Origin: an uncultured Collinsella sp.
GTDB lineage: Bacteria > Actinomycetota > Coriobacteriia > Coriobacteriales > Coriobacteriaceae
Reading direction: 5' to 3'
Assembly: GCA_900554905.1 (NCBI GenBank)
Contig: USJB01000052.1
Span: 1-7,958, forward strand
Length of the DNA: 7,958 bases
Shown here one piece after another: positions 1 to 4,618 of the stretch. The notes under the pieces were generated by a model that did no database searches, was not told the origin of the DNA, and saw only the letters and a program-made list of their open reading frames with translations. The position numbers and the translations under genes were made by a program. The stretch's first letter is position 1; the number at the start of each line of letters is the position of its first letter.

Positions 1-48
1 TCGAATGGGGTTGATATGGCTGGGCGCAGGATGTCGCCACCGGCCGCG

Positions 49-534
49 TTACTCAAATCGCAGTGCCGCGGCTTGTGCCGCCTGCATCACGCGCTGGAGC
101 GGCACATTGTGCTCACGGGCAAGGCGAGCGCAGTCCTCGTACTCGGGCGCTGCACGCTCGCTGCCATCGGGCAGGGTTGCCACCTTTACGGCCACCTCGC
201 CCCAAGGCGTCGCCACCTGCTCAAAACGACGCGGCAGACAGACGCGCTCCATAACCTGGCGGCGGATGCCGTTGGTCGTGGTTTCCAAAAAGATAATCGT
301 CTGTAGGCGTTCGATATCCTCGTGCGAGCAGATTACCTGCAACTGCCATCCGGGGCGACCTTTTTTGCAGTAGAGAGGCAGCCAGTGCACCTCGCGGGCG
401 CCCGCCTCGCGCAGGCGGTCGGCGGCATAGGCGAGTACCTCGGGCGACGCATCGTCGATGTCGCACTCCAGCTTGACGATGGTTTCGGGCGCATCGGTCT
501 CGCGGGACAGCGGAGATGTACTTCCACGTTGCAT
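49..534 (-). CDS. larC: Stand-alone LarC C-terminal (LarC2) nickel-insertion domain protein
   Basis: The product resembles the C-terminal half of LarC, the CTP-dependent cyclometallase that inserts nickel into the pincer cofactor of lactate racemase and related LarA enzymes. Recognisable blocks are LECDIDDASPEVLAYAADRL near the N-terminus, then GAREVHWLPLYCKKGRPGW, then FLETTTNGIRRQ and ERVCLPR, then a late APEYEDCARLA motif. These match the family in order and spacing. In known LarC this domain binds CTP, and the N-terminal LarC1 domain is normally fused or joined by a frameshift; here it is absent upstream, where the DNA is a divergent promoter region. The ATG at 534 (161 residues) is preferred because AAAGGA lies 10 nt upstream on the minus strand; ATGs at 573 and 642 add residues unlike the family and have no good ribosome-binding site. 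A partner gene could lie beyond the window edge. Confidence 0.75.
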   Translation of the reverse strand: MQRGSTSPLSRETDAPETIVKLECDIDDASPEVLAYAADRLREAGAREVHWLPLYCKKGRPGWQLQVICSHEDIERLQTIIFLETTTNGIRRQVMERVCLPRRFEQVATPWGEVAVKVATLPDGSERAAPEYEDCARLAREHNVPLQRVMQAAQAAALRFE

Positions 535-636
535 ACGGTCCGGATCCTTTCCGCACGGGCTCGTTTTATTCATCCAAACGCTAGCACATCGGACGTGGCA
601 CAGGCGTGACTTTCGTCCGTCGCCGCCCTCGCTCCT

Positions 637-708
637 ATCCAAACATGTACATCAGCCTCCAAACATGTCATTTTTTGTCGGTTTTGGAGGCTGACGTACA
701 TGTTTGGA
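637..708. repeat. 72-bp imperfect palindrome, copy 1 (left flank of the DUF559 gene)
   Basis: Bases 637-663 pair with 683-709 as 27-bp arms with one mismatch, around a loop of about 19 nt that includes a run of six T. The element matches a second copy at 1838-1909 at 60 of 72 positions with no gaps; six of the twelve differences lie in the loop. It sits between two divergent genes, so it is not placed as a terminator of either. No obvious target-site duplication flanks it. Whether it is mobile, structural or regulatory cannot be told from one window. Confidence 0.9.
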
Positions 709-725
709 TTGAGCTCACAGCATGA

Positions 726-755
726 GTGAGTTAATTTACTCACATCCGGTATATT
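726..755 (+). promoter_or_regulatory. Candidate promoter with overlapping palindrome upstream of the DUF559 gene
   Basis: An 18-bp near-palindrome, GTGAGTTAATTTACTCAC, lies at 726-743, with one mismatch between its 9-bp halves. Seven bases after it is TATATT (750-755), a good -10 box. The region 18 bp upstream, GTGAGT (726-731), is a weak -35 that falls inside the palindrome. A repressor bound to the palindrome would therefore cover the promoter. This arrangement is inferred from sequence only. It lies inside the repeat-bounded unit, so the gene may carry its own control. Confidence 0.4.
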
Positions 756-810
756 CCCCCACTTCAACGGACATAAGAGTTGGATACCGGCTCAGAGCGA
801 GAGGCCCTCA

Positions 811-1818
811 ATGGATACTCCTGTTCTCATTTCGCATAAAACCGCATGGCTTGTCCATCATGCACCCCAGAATTTGGTTCAGTCTCTTGCGCGGCACGAC
901 TACCAGATAGGCGCACAAGGCATCTCCACCCAGCAACGCGTTGCGCGCATACGACAGGCCCTTACCGACTGCGGCATTCCGTCCGATATGCTTAAGACTA
1001 TCGATATCGCGGTTGTATTCGAATTTGAGCGAATTCGTACCAAAGGCGTCGTTTGCCACATTCTTGGACAAAATCTTCCCTACGAGCATATTAACGAGTT
1101 GACGCCCGGAATCTTCATCACCGACGAAGCCTTCACCTTCGTGCTCGCTGCCGAGTGGATGGATAGGATCGAATATCTCGAATATGGCTATGAAGTTTGC
1201 GGCGATTATCGCATGAGGCTCAATCCCGCCGACCATTATACCGAGCAACCAGCCACCACCTCCAAGGATGAAATAACCGAACTGCTCGATCGGCACCCCG
1301 GCAAACCCGGTGCCACACGTGCACGGCTTGCGCTCAGGCACATCTACGATCACTCGGCCTCGCCTATGGAGACCGCTTCGGCAATCGCCCTCTCGCTCCC
1401 AACAAGCGAAGGCGGCGTTGGCATCCGAGGTATCGAACTCAACAAACCGCTCGAGATCCCTCAACGTCTCTGGCATTGCGCCAAAGCTCGAACACTCAAA
1501 ATCGATGCGCTCGTGACCTATAAGCGCAGGGCGCTCGGTATCGAATATAAGGGCGGCTTTCACGATGAGTTCGAGCGCAAGGGGGCAGATGCGGAGCGAG
1601 AGGCCGTTCTCTCCCAAATGGGATATCGAATCGTTACGCTCACTTCGGCTCAGTTCGGTAGCCAGCTCGCCTTTCACCGCGCCATGAACAACATTCGCGA
1701 AGCACTCGGCATGCCTCGCTGTGCCGACACCGGGTACCAGAGAAAACAAAACGAACTACGCAAGGCACTTATCCGCAACTGGAAGGGCATGCGAGACGAA
1801 GAGGCACCTTCCGAATAG
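811..1818 (+). CDS. DUF559/Vsr-like endonuclease-domain protein
   Basis: A 335-residue protein whose C-terminal third resembles the DUF559 branch of the PD-(D/E)XK/Vsr-like nuclease fold. Visible features are ASPMETASAIALSLP (a family block), a conserved acidic residue D232 in KIDALV, the strand motif IEYKG with E245 and K247, H251 shortly after, then an arginine-rich helix and GYRIVTLTSAQF. The N-terminal part has LISHKTAW and a central YGYEVCGDYR, reminiscent of AbiEi-like regions that precede DUF559 in actinobacteria. No signal peptide or membrane segment is seen. The start at 811 has GAGAGG six bases upstream. Lysine codons are 7 AAA and 7 AAG, while rpsF and rpsR use only AAG, so the gene is not adapted like its neighbours and may have been acquired. 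It is bracketed by two palindromic repeats. Cellular role is unknown: DNA repair, defence or self-mobility are all possible. Confidence 0.75.
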   Translation: MDTPVLISHKTAWLVHHAPQNLVQSLARHDYQIGAQGISTQQRVARIRQALTDCGIPSDMLKTIDIAVVFEFERIRTKGVVCHILGQNLPYEHINELTPGIFITDEAFTFVLAAEWMDRIEYLEYGYEVCGDYRMRLNPADHYTEQPATTSKDEITELLDRHPGKPGATRARLALRHIYDHSASPMETASAIALSLPTSEGGVGIRGIELNKPLEIPQRLWHCAKARTLKIDALVTYKRRALGIEYKGGFHDEFERKGADAEREAVLSQMGYRIVTLTSAQFGSQLAFHRAMNNIREALGMPRCADTGYQRKQNELRKALIRNWKGMRDEEAPSE

Positions 1819-1837
1819 TGCCACTCCCGTGAACTCA

Positions 1838-1909
1838 ATCCAAACGTGTACGTCAGCCTTCAAAGATGTCGAAAGATGTCGGTTTTGGAGGGTGACGTAC
1901 ATGTTTGGG
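1838..1909. repeat. 72-bp imperfect palindrome, copy 2 (right flank of the DUF559 gene)
   Basis: Bases 1840-1864 pair with 1884-1908 as 25-bp arms with three non-Watson-Crick positions, two of which are G-U pairs in a rightward transcript. The loop contains a perfect tandem duplication of AAAGATGTCG (1862-1871 and 1872-1881). The element starts 20 bases after the DUF559 stop codon and matches copy 1 at 60 of 72 positions. It lacks a T-tract, so it is not a classical terminator, though the hairpin could protect the 3' end of the mRNA. Confidence 0.9.
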
Positions 1910-1937
1910 GAAGCGTGGGATCGAGTCGTATTTCGAT

Positions 1938-1967
1938 AACAAAAAAGCCCCCAATATTGGGAGCTTT
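1938..1967 (-). terminator. Intrinsic terminator after tRNA-Ser(CGA)
   Basis: On the minus strand a 10-bp stem (1958-1967 with 1944-1953, loop ATAT) containing one wobble pair is followed by TTTTTT. It starts 12 bases after the encoded CCA end of the tRNA, the right place to end the tRNA transcript. Confidence 0.9.
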
Positions 1968-1978
1968 CTCAACCAAAA

Positions 1979-2069
1979 TGGCGGAGGAGGAGGGATTCGA
2001 ACCCTCGTGACCTTATACAGGCCAAACGGTTTTCGAGACCGCCGCATTCAACCACTCTGCCACCCCTCC
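1979..2069 (-). tRNA. tRNA-Ser (anticodon CGA)
   Basis: A 91-nt class II tRNA that reads UCG serine codons. The acceptor stem GGAGGGG pairs with CTCCTCC with one G-U. The anticodon loop is CTCGAAA, giving CGA. There is a long variable arm as expected for tRNA-Ser, and a T-arm GAGGG-TTCGAAT-CCCTC. The CCA end is encoded (1979-1981). It lies downstream of the GGA tRNA-Ser gene on the same strand, with a terminator hairpin between the two and only about 10 bases between that terminator's T-tract and the tRNA, leaving no evident room for its own promoter. Confidence 0.97.
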
Positions 2070-2078
2070 GCGTGGGGT

Positions 2079-2109
2079 AAAAACAAAGCAGGCTCTAAGG
2101 CCTGCTTTG
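2079..2109 (-). terminator. Intrinsic terminator between the two tRNA-Ser genes
   Basis: On the minus strand a perfect 10-bp stem (2100-2109 with 2084-2093, six-base loop) is followed at once by TTTTT. It starts nine bases after the CCA end of tRNA-Ser(GGA). Because the next tRNA starts only 10 bases past the T-tract and shows no promoter of its own, read-through or an overlapping promoter is implied. Confidence 0.8.
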
Positions 2110-2117
2110 GAATTAAC

Positions 2118-2208
2118 TGGCGGAGAGTCAGGGATTTGAACCCTGGAGACGCTTTTGACGCCTACACGATTTCCAATCGTGCTCCTTCGGCCACTCGGAC
2201 AACTCTCC
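2118..2208 (-). tRNA. tRNA-Ser (anticodon GGA)
   Basis: A 91-nt class II tRNA that reads UCC and UCU serine codons. The acceptor stem GGAGAGT pairs with ACTCTCC. The anticodon loop TTGGAAA gives GGA, within a stem of CACGA and TCGTG. There is a long variable arm and a T-arm CAGGG-TTCAAAT-CCCTG. CCA is encoded (2118-2120). It is the first gene of the leftward tRNA pair and has a clear promoter just upstream. Confidence 0.97.
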
Positions 2209-2224
2209 GTTAAATGCGAAAGTC

Positions 2225-2252
2225 AGTATACACGAGGAATCGAAAAGTGCAA
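2225..2252 (-). promoter_or_regulatory. Promoter of the tRNA-Ser pair
   Basis: On the minus strand, TTGCAC (2252-2247) and TATACT (2230-2225) are 16 bp apart; shifting the -35 by one to TTTGCA gives 17 bp. The -10 box ends 16 bases before the tRNA 5' end, so transcription would begin about ten bases before the mature tRNA. Both boxes are close to the sigma-70 consensus. Confidence 0.8.
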
Positions 2253-2614
2253 ACAGAAAACTTGGCATTTTTTAAACCGCTCGCTCCGCGGCCGTATCCG
2301 GCATGCGCAAGATAAGTACTAAAAAAGCATCCTGACCAGCCAGATCCCTCTCGATAACCTGTTCAAAATAGGTATTCATGAATGACGTGGCGGCGAATTT
2401 TAAAATTTTGAAGCAATCGATCGAACCGGTGGCATGCATTTTGCGACCACAACCCTGCAATCGACAACCTGCGGTTTGGCTCAGGTTGTCCTCGCCGCGG
2501 CGTATCTTACTATCGAATCCGTCAAGCTCTTGGTCAGCATTTGGTTGGAAGACGCATGAAGTACCGTGTAAGTATGGACATATGTGGAGGTCATGAGGTT
2601 GTAGCTGCATATTC
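2253..2614. other. Intergenic stretch without a supported gene
   Basis: About 360 bases separate the tRNA promoter from the rpsF promoter. I see no convincing protein gene. It contains the 12-bp AT palindrome AATTTTAAAATT (2396-2407), the inverted repeat and weak promoter described at 2463-2513, and a 25-codon ORF (2556-2633, beginning MKYRVSMDICGGHE) with GGAAG four bases before its ATG. That ORF runs into the rpsF promoter and I do not recognise its product. Leftward frames across the stretch look like chance. Confidence 0.6.
2463..2513 (+). promoter_or_regulatory. Perfect inverted repeat next to a weak promoter
   Basis: GACAACCTG (2463-2471) and CAGGTTGTC (2482-2490) form a perfect 9-bp inverted repeat with a 10-base spacer. 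TTGTCC (2486-2491) overlaps its right arm and is followed after 16 bp by TACTAT (2508-2513), a possible though weak promoter. The repeat could be an operator for a distal promoter of the ribosomal operon or a transcript hairpin. No T-tract follows, so it is not a terminator. Confidence 0.35.
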
Positions 2615-2643
2615 TTGCGGCCTGGGAGGTTGAAAGATATTAT
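2615..2643 (+). promoter_or_regulatory. Promoter of the rpsF-ssb-rpsR-rplI operon
   Basis: TTGCGG (2615-2620) and TATTAT (2638-2643) are exactly 17 bp apart. The -10 matches the consensus at five of six positions and the -35 keeps the TTG. Transcription would start near 2650, giving a leader of about 65 nt before the rpsF start. Confidence 0.6.
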
Positions 2644-2659
2644 TACCAAGTCTTTTCCT

Positions 2660-2688
2660 GCTTCAGGCGCACCTTCACGACCTGAAGC
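2660..2688 (+). promoter_or_regulatory. rpsF leader hairpin
   Basis: GCTTCAGG (2660-2667) pairs perfectly with CCTGAAGC (2681-2688) around a 13-base apical region that can add two more pairs next to a bulged A. It lies in the predicted leader, 12 bases before the Shine-Dalgarno. Many bacteria autoregulate rpsF through an S6:S18-binding leader RNA; I could not identify its conserved CCG bulge here, so that role is only a possibility. Confidence 0.4.
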
Positions 2689-2714
2689 CACATTTGCCCA
2701 GAGGAGGTGACAAT

Positions 2715-3008
2715 ATGAAGGCTTATGAACTGCTGTTCTTTGTTGACCCGTCGCTCGACCCCGAGACTCGTCTCGCTGTTATGAAGCGTATCGATACCAC
2801 GATCGCTGAGGGCGCTGGCAAGGTCGACTCCGTTGACGAGTGGGGCAAGCGCAAGCTCGCCTACGAGATCAACGACCTCACCGATGGTGACTACACCCTC
2901 ATCAACTTCCACGCAGATCCTACCCAGATCGCCGAGCTTGATCGCGTCCTGCGCATCACCGACGCTGTGGTCCGCCACATGATCGTCCGTCGCGACGACC
3001 AGGAGTAA
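2715..3008 (+). CDS. rpsF: 30S ribosomal protein S6
   Basis: S6 binds 16S rRNA together with S18 in the platform of the small subunit. The 97-residue product begins MKAYELLFFVDPSLD and ends with the typical DAVVRHMIVRRDD strand. It also carries the family WGKRKLAYEI block at about residues 45-54. Length fits short S6 proteins with no acidic tail. The start at 2715 is chosen because GAGGAGGTGA ends four bases upstream; an in-frame ATG at 2694 would add seven residues not seen in the family. It is the first gene of a four-gene operon with ssb, rpsR and rplI, an order widely conserved in bacteria. All lysine codons are AAG, as expected for a highly expressed gene in this genome. Confidence 0.98.
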   Translation: MKAYELLFFVDPSLDPETRLAVMKRIDTTIAEGAGKVDSVDEWGKRKLAYEINDLTDGDYTLINFHADPTQIAELDRVLRITDAVVRHMIVRRDDQE

Positions 3009-3056
3009 GACTGTCGTTTTGGACTGGGCTTGTGCCCCAAGAGGAAGTAGTGAGTT

Positions 3057-3509
3057 ATGAGCATCAATCGAGTGAACATCACCGGTAACCTCACCCGCGA
3101 TCCCGAGCTGCGCGCCACCGCCGGCGGAACCCAGGTTCTGTCCTTTGGCGTCGCCGTGAACGATCGTCGCCGCAATGCGCAGACTGGCGAGTGGGAGGAC
3201 TATCCCAACTTTGTCGACTGCACTATGTTTGGCACCCGCGCCGAGGCCGTGAGCCGTTTCCTGGCAAAGGGAAACAAGGTCGCGATCGAGGGCAAGCTGC
3301 GCTACAGCTCTTGGGAGCGCGACGGCCAGCGCCGGAGCAAGCTTGAGGTCATCGTCGATGAAATCGAGTTTATGAGCTCCCGTGGTGGCCAGGGTGGCTA
3401 CGATCAGGGCGGTTACGCCCCCGCAGCTCCCACGCCCGCAGCACGTCCTGCCGCACCGGTGGCTATGCCGCCCGCGGTCGACGTCTACGATGAGGACATC
3501 CCGTTCTAA
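3057..3509 (+). CDS. ssb: Single-stranded DNA-binding protein
   Basis: SSB coats single-stranded DNA in replication, repair and recombination and recruits partner proteins through its C-terminal tip. The 150-residue protein has an OB-fold domain over about residues 1-110: MSINRVNITGNLTRDPELR, then VLSFGVAVNDRRR, then NFVDCTMFGTRAEAVSRFLAKG. A flexible Gly/Gln/Ala/Pro-rich linker follows, ending in the acidic tip DVYDEDIPF, the conserved partner-binding motif. AGGAAG lies nine bases upstream of the ATG. It lies 48 bases downstream of rpsF within the same operon, the usual place for the main replicative SSB. Together with dnaB downstream it gives the locus a replication role. Confidence 0.98.
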   Translation: MSINRVNITGNLTRDPELRATAGGTQVLSFGVAVNDRRRNAQTGEWEDYPNFVDCTMFGTRAEAVSRFLAKGNKVAIEGKLRYSSWERDGQRRSKLEVIVDEIEFMSSRGGQGGYDQGGYAPAAPTPAARPAAPVAMPPAVDVYDEDIPF

Positions 3510-3537
3510 GGGTTGTTCGCCTATTTTTGAGTGAGAG

Positions 3538-3561
3538 GCGGCTTCGGCTCGCCGAAGTTGC
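3538..3561 (+). promoter_or_regulatory. Hairpin in the ssb-rpsR spacer
   Basis: GCGGCTTCGG and CCGAAGTTGC form a 10-bp stem with two G-U pairs and a CTCG loop. It ends five bases before the GAAAGG ribosome-binding site of rpsR. There is no T-tract, so it is unlikely to terminate. It could tune rpsR translation or mark an mRNA processing site that separates ssb from ribosomal protein output. Confidence 0.45.
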
Positions 3562-3581
3562 CAAATGAAAGGTATTTTGAC

Positions 3582-3848
3582 ATGGCTAATGATTATTCTG
3601 CACGTCAGCCGCGTCGTAAGTACTGCCAGTTCTGCAAGGAGAACACTGAGTTCATCGACTATAAGGACACTCAGCTTCTCCGTAAGTACATGACCGACCG
3701 TGGCAAGATCAAGCCCCGTCGCGTCACTGGCGCTTGCACGCAGCATCAGCATGACATCGCCAACGCCATCAAGCGCGCCCGCGAGATGGCTCTCCTGCCG
3801 TACACCGTCCCCGTGGTTTCCTCTCGTGGCAACCGCGACCGCGGCTAA
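3582..3848 (+). CDS. rpsR: 30S ribosomal protein S18, zinc-binding (C+) form
   Basis: S18 pairs with S6 on the platform of the small subunit. The 88-residue product has the family core IDYKDTQLLRKYMTDRGKIKPRRVTG. It keeps four potential zinc ligands, CQFC near residue 12 and CTQH in TGACTQHQ, so it is the C+ form; many bacteria carry a paralogue without these cysteines, used when zinc is scarce. The start at 3582 is set by GAAAGG nine bases upstream and by the typical short basic N-terminus; a longer frame from 3531 would translate through the spacer hairpin. It is third in the operon, between ssb and rplI. Confidence 0.97.
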   Translation: MANDYSARQPRRKYCQFCKENTEFIDYKDTQLLRKYMTDRGKIKPRRVTGACTQHQHDIANAIKRAREMALLPYTVPVVSSRGNRDRG

Positions 3849-3863
3849 GAAGGGAGACGCATC

Positions 3864-4394
3864 ATGAAGGTTATTCTTCTCGATGAGATCAAGGGCAAGG
3901 GCGGCGAGGGTGACGTCGTAGAGGTCGCTCAGGGTTACGCTGAGAACTTCCTGTTCCCCAAGAAGCTCGCTGTTGCCGCCACCAAGGGCAACCTCAAGCA
4001 GCTTGACGAGCGTCGCAACAACATCGCCAAGCGCGAGGCCGTCCGTCTGGCAACCGCCAACGAGACCAAGGCTGCCTTCGAGGGCAAGACGGTCACCGTT
4101 GACGTCAAGGTTGGCGACGAGGGCATCCTCTTTGGCTCCGTTACCGCCGCTATGATCGCTGACGCCATCAAGGCTCAGCTCGGTATGGACATCGACCGCA
4201 AGCGCGTCGAGCTCGGTAAGCCCATCAAGGTTGCCGGTGCCCACACCGTCGCTATCTCGCTGTACCGCGAGATCAAGGCCGAGGTTGTCGTTCTCGTCGG
4301 CGTTACCGCCGAGGAGCTCGCTGCCGAGACTGAGGCCGAGGAGGCCGCTGAGGCCGAGACCGCCGAGGTCGAGACCGAGGCTGCTGCCGAGTAG
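3864..4394 (+). CDS. rplI: 50S ribosomal protein L9 with acidic C-terminal tail
   Basis: L9 binds 23S rRNA near the L1 stalk and helps keep the reading frame. The N-terminal rRNA-binding domain is clear: MKVILLDEIKGKGGEGDVVEV followed by GYAENFLFPKKLA. A helical linker rich in K, R and E and a C-terminal domain with GILFGSVTA follow. Most L9 proteins are about 147-150 residues; this one has 176. The extra roughly 28 residues from about position 149 are almost only Glu, Ala, Thr and Val, an acidic low-complexity tail. GGGAG lies about nine bases upstream of the ATG. It is the last gene of the operon, 15 bases after rpsR, and a terminator follows. Confidence 0.97.
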   Translation: MKVILLDEIKGKGGEGDVVEVAQGYAENFLFPKKLAVAATKGNLKQLDERRNNIAKREAVRLATANETKAAFEGKTVTVDVKVGDEGILFGSVTAAMIADAIKAQLGMDIDRKRVELGKPIKVAGAHTVAISLYREIKAEVVVLVGVTAEELAAETEAEEAAEAETAEVETEAAAE

Positions 4395-4427
4395 CATTTG
4401 CTGCAACGCAACAATCTTGTTCTAAGA

Positions 4428-4464
4428 AGGGCGCTCTGGGAGACCAGGGCGCCCTTTTGTTTTC
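4428..4464 (+). terminator. Intrinsic terminator of the rpsF-rplI operon
   Basis: A 12-bp stem (4428-4439 with 4444-4455) with one wobble pair and a GAGA loop is followed by TTTTGTTTT. It begins 33 bases after the rplI stop codon. This is a strong, canonical intrinsic terminator. Confidence 0.95.
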
Positions 4465-4481
4465 TACGCTCAGCGAGCGTC

Positions 4482-4511
4482 ATGGCAGGCGTTGCGTCGA
4501 AGTCCTATACA
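4482..4511 (+). promoter_or_regulatory. Weak candidate promoter for dnaB
   Basis: ATGGCA (4482-4487) and TATACA (4506-4511) are 18 bp apart, each matching the consensus at four of six positions. The position just after the rplI terminator is right for a new transcript, but other weak matches exist nearer dnaB, such as TACTAT at 4580, which lacks a -35. Confidence 0.3.
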
Positions 4512-4618
4512 CGGGACCGTTCATCCGTTTCGTTCGGTGATGATTGCCGGGGCGCGGCCCGTTTTGGGACTGTGGCTGATACTATGGATGCTCGCAAGCG
4601 ATATGAATGAGGATGCTC

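Noticed and set aside
1..48. Possible start of another leftward gene (GTG at 40) just after larC2
   Set aside because: Only 13 codons are visible and there is no clear ribosome-binding site, so it cannot be supported.
808..1749. Leftward 313-codon frame opposite the DUF559 gene
   Set aside because: The rightward frame has a ribosome-binding site and family motifs; the leftward one has neither.
637..1909. CRISPR-like array from the repeated palindromes
   Set aside because: There are only two copies, 1.2 kb apart, with a gene between them and no spacers.
1979..2069. tRNA-Ser(CGA) 3' end as an integration site for the adjacent DUF559 unit
   Set aside because: I found no direct repeat of the tRNA 3' end on the far side of the unit, and the tRNA terminator separates them.
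2272..2691. Leftward 139-codon frame in the rpsF upstream region, with a somewhat protein-like end (MNTYFEQVIERDLAGQ...)
   Set aside because: No ribosome-binding site before the long or short start, it overlaps the rpsF leader and promoter, and no family was recognised.
2643..4406. Long leftward open frame of 587 codons opposite the ribosomal protein operon
   Set aside because: It is the antisense shadow of rpsF, ssb, rpsR and rplI, kept open by GC-rich codon bias. The sense genes are unmistakable and the antisense product is a low-complexity Leu/Gly/Asp sequence.
4607..4618. Upstream ATG starts for dnaB at 4607 and 4613
   Set aside because: Neither has a ribosome-binding site at a good distance, while TGAGGA fits the ATG at 4619.
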